A stretch of 64,000 bases of DNA from an uncultured Lachnospiraceae bacterium (GTDB lineage: Bacteria; Bacillota; Clostridia; Lachnospirales; Lachnospiraceae), in NCBI GenBank assembly GCA_947178125.1, contig CAMWXB010000011.1:1-64000 (forward strand), read 5' to 3'. The translations under genes were made by a program, and so were the position numbers. This document shows positions 43,186 through 50,873 of the stretch, piece after piece (positions within the stretch are counted from its first letter, which is position 1; every line of letters begins with the position of its first letter). The notes beneath the pieces are model-generated. The model worked only from the letters and a program-made list of their open reading frames with translations. It searched no databases and was not told the origin of the DNA.

Positions 43186-44618
43186 CATATATATCATTGG
43201 GATTTTTTCTATTGGTACTGTTTGTACTGGTCTTGTATTATGCGATGCCGCTGCGCTTCCGATGGGTAGTTCTGCTCATTGGAAGCATTATATTTTATTA
43301 TCTGGCCTGCGGGGAAGGATGCCTGCTGCTGCTCGTTACGGCGCTTTTGTCCTATGCGTTGGCTCTTGAACTCCAGTCGCTTAGAGAAAAATATGCGGCA
43401 TCGCGCCGCGGACTGCAAAGGCTGATATTGTTCCTGGCGCTCCTGCCTGTCCTTTTGCCGTGGCTTTTGGTAAAAAACGGAAATTTCACAGGTCTTGTAT
43501 GGGTCGCTCCATTAGGAATCTCTTTTTACACCCTGCAGACGGTCTCTTATCTGGTAGATGTTTACAGAGGCAGGACGGCGGCACAGAAAAACCCGGCCAA
43601 ATATCTTCTATTTGTGTTATTTTTCCCGCAGATCGTACAGGGACCGATACCGCGGTATGAGCAGCTGTCAAAACAGCTTTATGAAGGGCACCGCTTTCAT
43701 GAGGAGAAGTTCGTGAGGGGCCTTCATCTCATTTTATGGGGATTTTTTCTGGAATTTATGATTGCGGATAAGGCGGATATTGTCGTCAGTACGGTATTCG
43801 ATTCACCGGAGAAATATGCGGGATGCTATATTCTCGTTGCGGCGGTGCTGTACAGTATTGAGTTATATGCGGATTTTATGGCATGTGTCTCTATTTCACA
43901 GGGAACTGCTGGATTATTCGGCATTGCGCTGGCGGATAATTTCAAACGTCCGTATTTTTCAACTTCTATTCAGGAATTTTGGAGAAGGTGGCATATTTCA
44001 CTCAGTTCGTGGCTGCGGGATTACATTTATATACCGCTTGGCGGTGGAAGAAAAGGCGTATTGCGAAAATATGGGAATTTAATCGTTACATTTGCTTTCA
44101 GCGCCATCTGGCACGGTTCCGGTTTTAAATTTTTATTCTGGGGCATGATGCACGCGGCCTACCAGATAATCGGGAATCTGACCATTCCATTCAAGAACAG
44201 ATTCTATGGGCTCCTGGGATTATCGGAGCAATCGGGAATGCGGAAAATGATACAGCGTATAGGCGTTTTTTTCTGGGTAATGCTCGCCTGGATCATTTTC
44301 AGGGCGGATAGTCTGCGGACTGGACTGCAAATGATAAAAAAGATGTTCCTCGTTTGGAATCCGTGGGTCTTTTTTGACGACAGCCTGCTGCGTCTGGGAC
44401 TTGGCTGGAAAGAATGGTGTATCCTGCTCCTGTCCATGTTTCTGCTGTCAGGTGTGAGCATTCTGCAGGAAAAAGGAATGGATGTCAGGGGAATCATTCT
44501 GCACAAGGCCGTATATGTTCGATGGGCGCTTTATATACTGGCGGTTCTCTGTATTATGATTTTCGGGACATACGGTTTTGGTTATCAGGGGCAGGACTTT
44601 ATCTATGGAGGATTTTAA
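43182..44618 (+). CDS. MBOAT-family O-acyltransferase (AlgI/DltB-like)
   Basis: A 478-aa polytopic membrane protein of about 11 helices. Family motifs are LGISFYTLQTVSYLVDVYRG, FPQIVQGPI, FWRRWHISLSSWLRDYIYIPLGG and the essential-histidine motif IWHGSGFKFLFWG with H311. Such proteins move an acyl group, usually acetyl, across the membrane onto an extracellular polymer. The start overlaps the end of the GH9-like gene by four bases (ATGA), and the next gene begins directly after its stop, so the three are translationally coupled. The partner SGNH protein would complete the transfer, as AlgJ/AlgX does for AlgI. Confidence 0.92.
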   Translation: MTYISLGFFLLVLFVLVLYYAMPLRFRWVVLLIGSIIFYYLACGEGCLLLLVTALLSYALALELQSLREKYAASRRGLQRLILFLALLPVLLPWLLVKNGNFTGLVWVAPLGISFYTLQTVSYLVDVYRGRTAAQKNPAKYLLFVLFFPQIVQGPIPRYEQLSKQLYEGHRFHEEKFVRGLHLILWGFFLEFMIADKADIVVSTVFDSPEKYAGCYILVAAVLYSIELYADFMACVSISQGTAGLFGIALADNFKRPYFSTSIQEFWRRWHISLSSWLRDYIYIPLGGGRKGVLRKYGNLIVTFAFSAIWHGSGFKFLFWGMMHAAYQIIGNLTIPFKNRFYGLLGLSEQSGMRKMIQRIGVFFWVMLAWIIFRADSLRTGLQMIKKMFLVWNPWVFFDDSLLRLGLGWKEWCILLLSMFLLSGVSILQEKGMDVRGIILHKAVYVRWALYILAVLCIMIFGTYGFGYQGQDFIYGGF

Positions 44619-46094
44619 ATGAAAAGGCATCTGAGATTTGCGGGGAAATGTGCGCTTTTTCTTTGCATTTTGTGTATATGCGTTGAATTTACATTTCAGA
44701 TTTTGATACCAAAACTGTGTTATGATGAAATGCTGCCGACGACATTGTCCTATCTGAATTTCTATGAGATGGAAGAAGATACGATAGATGTACTTTTCAT
44801 GGGGAGCAGTCTGGCGGCAACTTCCTATATACCGCAGGAATTATATGACCGGTATGGTATTACGAGCTATAATCTGGCGAGTGAAAAACAGAGTCCGGTC
44901 ATATCGTATTACTGGCTGAAAGAAGCGCTTCGTTATCAATCGCCGAAAGTACTTATTTTGGACTGTTATTATCTTTTTCAGAATAGCGATTCCGTTCTCA
45001 ATTCGCCAGAAATCAGCATTAGAAGGGCACTGGATTATATGAAGTGGTCTCCCGTAAAACTGGAAGCGGTCAGGACGGTCTGCGAACTGGACGAGAGCCA
45101 GTCTCTGGCGGGCTATTTTCTTCCGAATATCCGTTATCATGCGAGATGGGAAGAATTAACAGAAAACGATTTTGTGCTGGCGGATATGGTCGAAGGATAT
45201 GGATTAAAAGGATATGCGGCTTTGGGCAGACAGTGTGGAATCGAGAATTACGTTCCTTTTGAAGAGGGCGCTTCTGAGGATGAGACGGTTATGCCGCAGC
45301 TTTTAGAGACTTGGCTGGATAAAATATGCAGTTTGTGCGGGCAGGAGGGTATTGAACTCATTTTGACCAATGTGCCGTTCCCGGACGCGGATGCGGGCAG
45401 ATTCAATACGATACGAAGCTATGCACAGGAGCATGGGCTGCAGTTCTTTGATTTTAATGAAAAGAATTTATATGAAGCGTCCGGCTTTGTGATGTCAACG
45501 GACAGTTATGACGGCGGACATAATAATTTGTGGGGGGCCCGGAAACTGACGGCCTATCTGGGCGGCATTTTGGACAGCCAGTATGATTTCGGTGGAAAAA
45601 CCGATGAACAGTGGGAATGCACACGGGATTCTTACGAGGATATCCAAAAAGACTGTGAACTGATTCATATAACGGATATCGATGAATATATGGAAGCGCT
45701 GCGGGATGACAGGTACAGTGTTTTTCTTTCGGCTAAGGGAAGCTATGCTGTCGGTTTGAAAGATACGACCGTTCAGATAATGAGGGAGACAGGATTTCGG
45801 GTCGAGCTTCAGACAGATTCTTCCATGGATGACTTTTACTGTTATTATGCAGTCCTTTCGGAAGGCCGGCTGGAAGAATATATCGGGTATGAAGAAAATA
45901 CCTGCAGCGGTTCCGTACGAGGCGGTCTGGTGCCCTATGACATTACGGGCAGCGGTTCTATTGTCATAGACGGAGTGGAACAGTCTTTACAGAGAGAGGG
46001 GCTGAATATTGTCGTATACAGCAATGACAAAAAGAAGGTGCTGGATTCCGTTTGTTTTAATACATCCGTTGAGGAAAATACGGTGAGCAGATAA
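44619..46094 (+). CDS. Membrane-anchored SGNH-like protein, MBOAT partner
   Basis: A 491-aa protein with one N-terminal transmembrane helix (CALFLCILCICVEFTFQIL), so the rest is extracellular. The SGNH-like domain (about 50-345) has block I VLFMGSSLAATSY (S64 in the nucleophile position, GSS for GDS), a TNVPFPD region and a catalytic pair in DSYDGGHNNLWG (D298, H301). An additional alpha/beta region (about 350-491) of unknown role follows. The build matches DHHW/AlgX-type transferases that take acyl groups from an MBOAT protein to a polysaccharide. It begins immediately after the MBOAT stop codon and ends before a two-way terminator. Confidence 0.85.
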   Translation: MKRHLRFAGKCALFLCILCICVEFTFQILIPKLCYDEMLPTTLSYLNFYEMEEDTIDVLFMGSSLAATSYIPQELYDRYGITSYNLASEKQSPVISYYWLKEALRYQSPKVLILDCYYLFQNSDSVLNSPEISIRRALDYMKWSPVKLEAVRTVCELDESQSLAGYFLPNIRYHARWEELTENDFVLADMVEGYGLKGYAALGRQCGIENYVPFEEGASEDETVMPQLLETWLDKICSLCGQEGIELILTNVPFPDADAGRFNTIRSYAQEHGLQFFDFNEKNLYEASGFVMSTDSYDGGHNNLWGARKLTAYLGGILDSQYDFGGKTDEQWECTRDSYEDIQKDCELIHITDIDEYMEALRDDRYSVFLSAKGSYAVGLKDTTVQIMRETGFRVELQTDSSMDDFYCYYAVLSEGRLEEYIGYEENTCSGSVRGGLVPYDITGSGSIVIDGVEQSLQREGLNIVVYSNDKKKVLDSVCFNTSVEENTVSR

Positions 46095-46106
46095 AATAAG
46101 AGTAAG

Positions 46107-46140
46107 AAAGAGCTGGGATTTCTACACCAGCTCTTTATTT
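46107..46140. terminator. Bidirectional terminator between convergent genes
   Basis: AAAGAGCTGG (46107-46116) pairs with CCAGCTCTTT (46127-46136), with T-rich bases after it and A-rich bases before it. The plsC stop codon lies in the loop. Confidence 0.9.
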
Positions 46141-46856
46141 TTGAAGTATGTTTCTTTGATGATTTCCTGCACTTTTGCTCCGATGCCTTTCTTTTCTTCC
46201 CGCGTCATTTCGCTCATGTAAATCGGCTTGCCGTATTCGAGGATGACATGCGTCTTTTTGACCTTTGGAATATGATCTTCAAAAATTGCAGCGGCATTGT
46301 TGATGCTCATCGGAACGATGGGACATCCGGATTTCTCTGCAATCTTAAAGCTGCCTTCGTGGAACGGCAGGAACGTGTCATTGACTTTGTTTCTCGTGCC
46401 TTCCGGGAAGATACAGATAGAAATTCCGGAATGAATCTTTTCGATTCCTTCCAGAATCGTTTTCATACCCTGTTTGATATCTTTTCTGTCCAGAAACAGA
46501 CAGTGCAGGTTCTTCATCCAGTCACGGAGCAGCGGAATCCGCAGGATTTCTTTTTTGGAGATATAGCCGGTCGGCCTCGGCACTTGCACATAAGTTATGA
46601 GAATATCAAAATAACTCCGATGGTTGCCGACATAAAGAACAGCCTGATCTTTGGGCACATTTTCTTCTCCGATCACAGTCACTTTCACGCCGCCGATCAG
46701 AAGACAGACGCGGAAAGCCCAATTGACAATGGCCAGAGAACTGCGGTTCTTCACGTCCATATTGAACTTACCGATAAAATATTCAATGATCAGCAGTGGA
46801 ATGCTGCAGATTAAAAACAAAACAACAAAAAGCAGGATCAAGACCAGACGAATCAT
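46122..46856 (-). CDS. plsC: 1-acyl-sn-glycerol-3-phosphate acyltransferase
   Basis: A 244-aa membrane-associated enzyme that acylates lysophosphatidic acid to phosphatidic acid in phospholipid synthesis. An N-terminal hydrophobic helix precedes the HX4D motif NHRSYFD, and the acceptor-binding motif is ICIFPEGTRNK, with VPMSINNAA as the fourth block. Length fits the family. It is convergent with the MBOAT operon and has its own promoter and a hairpin-containing leader. GAAAGGTAAG precedes the ATG at moderate distance. Confidence 0.94.
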   Translation of the reverse strand: MIRLVLILLFVVLFLICSIPLLIIEYFIGKFNMDVKNRSSLAIVNWAFRVCLLIGGVKVTVIGEENVPKDQAVLYVGNHRSYFDILITYVQVPRPTGYISKKEILRIPLLRDWMKNLHCLFLDRKDIKQGMKTILEGIEKIHSGISICIFPEGTRNKVNDTFLPFHEGSFKIAEKSGCPIVPMSINNAAAIFEDHIPKVKKTHVILEYGKPIYMSEMTREEKKGIGAKVQEIIKETYFKNKELV

Positions 46857-46887
46857 ACAAACTTACCTTTCTTCACTCTGTGGCGGT

Positions 46888-46938
46888 GTTTGAGTCACGG
46901 ACTCAAACTCGCGGCTGAAAGAATTTATTCTTTCAGCC
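46888..46938 (-). repeat. Two hairpins in the plsC leader
   Basis: GTTTGAGTC/GACTCAAAC (46888-46908, loop ACG) and a 12-bp stem GGCTGAAAGAAT/ATTCTTTCAGCC (46913-46938, two-base loop). Both lie between the promoter and start of plsC. There is no T run. Confidence 0.75.
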
Positions 46939-46939
46939 T

Positions 46940-46968
46940 ATTATATAGGATTGTGCTTTTTTAATCAA
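46940..46968 (-). promoter_or_regulatory. Sigma-A promoter of plsC
   Basis: On the minus strand: TTGATT (46968-46963), a 17-base spacer and TATAAT (46945-46940). Confidence 0.78.
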
Positions 46969-47055
46969 TAGGAATACACTTTCCGTTTTACTAATAAATT
47001 ATTAATAACACAGATGCATCGCCAATGGCTGGCATGGAAAGGAAATAGTACTACG

Positions 47056-47475
47056 ATGAATGAATTGGAAAAGAGGCTGCTCAGCGTTCTGCTTGTATGT
47101 GTACTTTGTGCGAGCGTGATTGCATGCGGCGCAAAACAAGACCCGATGGAGAAAGTGAAGGATTTGGATTTTACCGTTATCACGGAGGATAAACTGCCGG
47201 AAGAACTGTTTTCTATGATTGAGGAAAAAAAGGTGTCTCCGTTCAAAATAACTTTTCAGGATCAGGGATTTCTTTATATCTGCGTCGGTTATGGGGAGCA
47301 GGAGACTGCGGGATACAGCATTGCAGTCAATGAATTGTACGAAACGGGAAATGCGGTTTATATTGATACAAATCTGATAGGGCCGGGACCAGAGGAAAAA
47401 GGGAAATTGACGCCGACTTATCCATATGTCGTGGTCAAAACGGAAAATGTGAATAAATCCGTTGTTTTTGACTGA
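47056..47475 (+). CDS. Small lipoprotein with PrcB-like C-terminal domain
   Basis: A 139-aa lipoprotein with signal ending SVIAC (C24 lipidated). The C-terminal part GYGEQETAGYSIAVNELYETGNAVYIDTNLIGPG (split: GYGEQETAGYSIAVNEL and AVYIDTNLIGPG) followed by YPYVVVKTE matches the PrcB_C domain, found in lipoproteins of Firmicutes and Treponema, where PrcB associates with a serine protease. No protease gene is next to it. I chose the ATG at 47056; an upstream in-frame ATG (47014) would put 14 polar residues before the signal. AAAGGAA lies about 11 bases upstream. Confidence 0.78.
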   Translation: MNELEKRLLSVLLVCVLCASVIACGAKQDPMEKVKDLDFTVITEDKLPEELFSMIEEKKVSPFKITFQDQGFLYICVGYGEQETAGYSIAVNELYETGNAVYIDTNLIGPGPEEKGKLTPTYPYVVVKTENVNKSVVFD

Positions 47476-47618
47476 AAAGCGGCATCGGAAACAGCTTTAA
47501 AAGTGATATCGGCCGAAAAGATGGTAGAGCATGTCCGAAATTTGTGATAAACTAATAGAAAAAGCGGAAACAGGCATACTTTTTACAGGAAGCTGTGTGA
47601 GAAAGAGAAGGATATCGG

Positions 47619-49010
47619 ATGATTTATATTACAAATGGATATGTAATAGACCCGAAAACGCAATTCGAGGGTTATCGGGACATTTTGATTCAGGAAGATA
47701 AGATCGCGGCGATGGCAGAGCAGGGAATCCCGCTCGCTGAGCTGCTTCGGCGGGCCGGACTGCCGGAAGAACGGAGCGATGAAGCGAAGGCGCAGAATGA
47801 TGCAGATGCAGCAAAGGGGCAGATTGAACGGCTTGATGCGGCCGGACAGATCATCGCGCCGGGGCTTGTAGATGTTCATGTACATTTCAGGGATCCCGGC
47901 TTTACCTATAAGGAAGATATTATAAGTGGTGCGGCAGCGGCGGTGAAAGGCGGTTTTACATCTGTTGTGCTGATGGCAAATACGAAGCCGCCTGTTGATA
48001 ATCGGGAAACCTTGTCCTATATCCTGGAAAAAGGCAGAGAGACGGGGCTTCATGTGTATACCTGCGCCAACGTGACAATGGGCATGAAGGGGCAGGAACT
48101 GGTGGATATGGAAGCTTTGAGCAGGACTGGAGCCGTCGGCTTTACGGATGATGGGGTTCCGATTTTGAATGAAGAAATTTTGCGGGAAGCGCTGCGCCGG
48201 GCGGCAAAGCTTCATATGCCGGTCAGCCTTCATGAAGAAGACCCGGCCTATATTACGAACAATGGCATTAACACCGGAAAAGCTTCCGCTTATTATGGAA
48301 TCGGCGGTTCTCCCAGAGAAGCGGAAATCAGCATGGTGGAACGGGATATCCGGCTTGCACAGGAAGAAGGGGCGGATCTTTCGATTCAGCATATCAGCAC
48401 GAAAGAGGCGGTAGAACTGGTCAGACAGGCGAAAAGGAAGAACGGGCATATTTTTGCGGAAGCCGCGCCGCATCATTTTACGCTGACGGAAGAAGCGGCA
48501 ATCGCGCACGGTACGCTTGCCAAAATGAATCCGCCGCTCCGGGAAGAAGCGGACCGGCAGGCAGTTATCAGAGGCTTACAGGACGGTACGATCGATATGA
48601 TCGCCACCGATCACGCACCGCATAGTGCGGAAGAAAAAGAAAAAACGATCACCGAAGCACCGAGCGGTATCATCGGTCTGGAAACGGCGTTGTCCCTTGG
48701 TATCCGGGAACTGGTCGAGCCGGGATATCTTACCATGTGTAAGCTGCTTGAAAAGATGAGTCTTTCGCCTGCCGGGTTATATCGTCTGGATGCGGGCTAT
48801 CTGGCCGAAGGCGGCCCAGCGGATCTGGTGGTCTTCGATAAAGATGCCGTCTGGCGGGTGGAAAAAGAGAAATTTGCGTCAAAAGCGGCTAATTCTCCTT
48901 TTATCGGAGAAAAAATGCCGGGTGTTGTTACCTGCACCATATGCGGGGGAAAAATAGTCTATCGCGAATCTGGCGCCGGGACGCTGTCAGCGCCGGCCCA
49001 GCGTTCGTAA
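47619..49010 (+). CDS. pyrC: Dihydroorotase
   Basis: Catalyses ring closure of carbamoyl-aspartate to dihydroorotate in pyrimidine synthesis. The metal motif is VDVHVHFRDPGFTYKED, with further ligands in VSLHEEDP, IQHISTKEAV and the catalytic D in MIATDHAPHS. At 463 aa it is about 35 residues longer than usual because of a charged insert (residues about 34-68, Glu/Ala/Arg-rich) before AAGQIIAPG. It heads the group pyrC-pyrK-pyrD. A weak ribosome site (GAGAAGGA) precedes the ATG. Confidence 0.95.
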   Translation: MIYITNGYVIDPKTQFEGYRDILIQEDKIAAMAEQGIPLAELLRRAGLPEERSDEAKAQNDADAAKGQIERLDAAGQIIAPGLVDVHVHFRDPGFTYKEDIISGAAAAVKGGFTSVVLMANTKPPVDNRETLSYILEKGRETGLHVYTCANVTMGMKGQELVDMEALSRTGAVGFTDDGVPILNEEILREALRRAAKLHMPVSLHEEDPAYITNNGINTGKASAYYGIGGSPREAEISMVERDIRLAQEEGADLSIQHISTKEAVELVRQAKRKNGHIFAEAAPHHFTLTEEAAIAHGTLAKMNPPLREEADRQAVIRGLQDGTIDMIATDHAPHSAEEKEKTITEAPSGIIGLETALSLGIRELVEPGYLTMCKLLEKMSLSPAGLYRLDAGYLAEGGPADLVVFDKDAVWRVEKEKFASKAANSPFIGEKMPGVVTCTICGGKIVYRESGAGTLSAPAQRS

Positions 49011-49034
49011 GGTGAAAGAAAGGCAGGATATGAT

Positions 49035-49811
49035 ATGTCACAGAAGAAGAAAATAACGGCGAGGGTCGTATCGCAGAAAGAAGCGGCGCCGCAGATTTTT
49101 GATCTATGGTTGGAAACGGAACTGGCATCGGATGCGCATCCGGGACAGTTCGTTGCAGTCTATCCGAAGAGTGCGGACACATTGCTGCCGCGCCCAATCA
49201 GTATTTGTGAGGCAGACAGAGAGCAGAACAGGCTGCGCCTTGTATACCGCATCGCCGGAAAGGGAACGAGAGAATTTTCCGCCTGGCGGGAGAATGAGGA
49301 AGTATCCGTTCTTGGCGTTCTGGGAAACGGCTTTCCGTTAGAGAAAGCACAGGGAAAAAAGGTATTCCTGATGGGCGGTGGAATCGGCATTCCGCCGATG
49401 TTACAGCTCGCGAAAGAACTGCAGGCCGATAAACAGATCATTTTGGGCTATCGGAATCAGGACCTGTTTCTGGCAGAAGAACTGCGGCAGAACGGAACGG
49501 TGTATATCGCTACGGAGGATGGCAGCGTGGGATGCCGGGGCAACGTAATGGATGCCATCCGTGAAAACGGACTGAAGGCGGAAGTCATTATGGCCTGCGG
49601 GCCGATGCCGATGCTGCGGGCGATCAAACAGTATGCTGCAGAAAACGGAATCGAAGCATATTTATCGTTGGAGGAGCGGATGGCCTGCGGTGTCGGTGCA
49701 TGCCTTGGCTGTGTCTGCAAGACAAAGGAGGTGGACCATCATTCGCATGTGCACAATGCGCGCATTTGTACGGATGGTCCGGTATTTGAAGCAAAAGAGG
49801 TGGATATCTGA
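49035..49811 (+). CDS. pyrK: Dihydroorotate dehydrogenase electron-transfer subunit
   Basis: A 258-aa flavoprotein that passes electrons from PyrD to NAD. The FAD-binding region has LLPRPISICE, the nucleotide-binding GGGIGIPPMLQLAKEL and CGPMPMLRAIKQY. The C-terminal [2Fe-2S] cysteines are in ERMACGVGACLGCVCK and ARICTDGPVF. A short histidine-rich loop (DHHSHVHNARI) lies between them. Its stop overlaps the pyrD start by one base (TGATG), a sign of translational coupling. Confidence 0.95.
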   Translation: MSQKKKITARVVSQKEAAPQIFDLWLETELASDAHPGQFVAVYPKSADTLLPRPISICEADREQNRLRLVYRIAGKGTREFSAWRENEEVSVLGVLGNGFPLEKAQGKKVFLMGGGIGIPPMLQLAKELQADKQIILGYRNQDLFLAEELRQNGTVYIATEDGSVGCRGNVMDAIRENGLKAEVIMACGPMPMLRAIKQYAAENGIEAYLSLEERMACGVGACLGCVCKTKEVDHHSHVHNARICTDGPVFEAKEVDI

Positions 49812-50719
49812 TGAATACGAAAGTTACGATCGCAGGCGTTACATTAAACAATCCGGTCATGACGGCCTCGGGAACTTTTGGCTCCGGTATGGAATATGGT
49901 GAATTTGTGGATTTGAACAGACTGGGGGCAGTCGTGACGAAAGGAGTCGCCAATGTGCCATGGCCTGGAAATCCGACGCCCAGAGTGGCGGAAGTCTATG
50001 GCGGGATGCTGAATGCTATCGGGTTACAGAATCCGGGCGTCGATGTTCTGATCGAAAGAGACCTTCCCTTTCTGAAACAGTACGATACAAAGGTGGTCGT
50101 CAATATCTGCGGAAAGACGGTGGAAGACTATCTGGAAGTGGTGGAGCGTCTCGGAGACGAGGCTGTCGATATGCTGGAGATCAACGTATCCTGTCCGAAT
50201 GTCAAAGAAGGCGCGATTGCATTCGGTCAGCAAACGGATGCTTTGTACGATATTACTTCCCAAATAAAGAAAAAGGCGAAACAGCCCGTTATCATGAAGC
50301 TCAGCCCCAATGTGACGGACATTGCGGAAATGGCGAAAGCGGCGGAAGCGGCGGGTGCGGATGCGCTTTCCATGATCAATACGATCACGGGAATGAAAAT
50401 TGATGTCTACCGCAGAAAATTTGTTCTTGCCAATAAGACCGGCGGACTTTCCGGTCCTGCCATCAAGCCGGTGGCTGTCCGGATGGTCTATCAGGCTGCG
50501 CAGGCAGTAAAAATCCCGATTATCGGCATGGGCGGCATCGCGACGGCGGAGGATGCCATCGAGTTTCTCCTGGCGGGTGCGACGGCGGTAGCGGTCGGCG
50601 CAATGAATTTCGTCAATCCTTACGCGACGGTAGAGGTCATAGAAGGAATTGAGGCCTATATGAGGCAGACCGGAACGGAGGATGTGAGAGAATTGATCGG
50701 GGCGGTAGAAAGGGAATGA
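49811..50719 (+). CDS. pyrD: Dihydroorotate dehydrogenase, class 1B catalytic subunit
   Basis: A 302-aa FMN enzyme that oxidises dihydroorotate to orotate. It has the TIM-barrel start GVTLNNPVMTASGTFGSG, the catalytic cysteine in EINVSCPNVKEG (class 1 signature), and FMN-phosphate binding in IPIIGMGGIATAEDAIEFL and GATAVAVGAMNF. Coupling to pyrK identifies class 1B, which uses NAD. No pyrE or pyrF lies in the window. Confidence 0.96.
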   Translation: MNTKVTIAGVTLNNPVMTASGTFGSGMEYGEFVDLNRLGAVVTKGVANVPWPGNPTPRVAEVYGGMLNAIGLQNPGVDVLIERDLPFLKQYDTKVVVNICGKTVEDYLEVVERLGDEAVDMLEINVSCPNVKEGAIAFGQQTDALYDITSQIKKKAKQPVIMKLSPNVTDIAEMAKAAEAAGADALSMINTITGMKIDVYRRKFVLANKTGGLSGPAIKPVAVRMVYQAAQAVKIPIIGMGGIATAEDAIEFLLAGATAVAVGAMNFVNPYATVEVIEGIEAYMRQTGTEDVRELIGAVERE

Positions 50720-50722
50720 AGA

Positions 50723-50816
50723 TTTTCCAGGGCGTCAAAAGACGCCGCCCAGGAAAAACTATGTCATTCCCAAAAGAATCGCTGGCGCGATTCTTCCAGG
50801 TAGTGTAAATGATAGT
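50723..50816 (+). repeat. Nested hairpins between pyrD and sipL
   Basis: TTTTCC/GGAAAA (50723-50728/50752-50757) encloses GGCGTC/GACGCC (50731-50736/50741-50746). Then ACTAT-TCAT/ATGATAGT (50758-50767/50809-50816) encloses a 9-bp hairpin AAGAATCGC/GCGATTCTT (50774-50782/50787-50795). There is no T run, so it is not a typical terminator. Confidence 0.7.
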
Positions 50817-50817
50817 C

Positions 50818-50844
50818 ATACATTCCCTCCATGCGGCATACAAT
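50818..50844 (+). promoter_or_regulatory. Sigma-E-type sporulation promoter of sipL
   Basis: The -10 CATACAAT (50837-50844) equals the sigma-E consensus, and the -35 core ATA within GTCATA (50815-50820) lies 16 bases upstream. CATACAATA also fits the sigma-K -10. The -10 box sits in the 21-base loop of an 11-bp perfect inverted repeat CCCTCCATGCG/CGCATGGAGGG (50825-50835/50857-50867), whose right arm includes the ribosome site. Confidence 0.72.
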
Positions 50845-50873
50845 ACAATAAGTATACGCATGGAGGGATTTTT

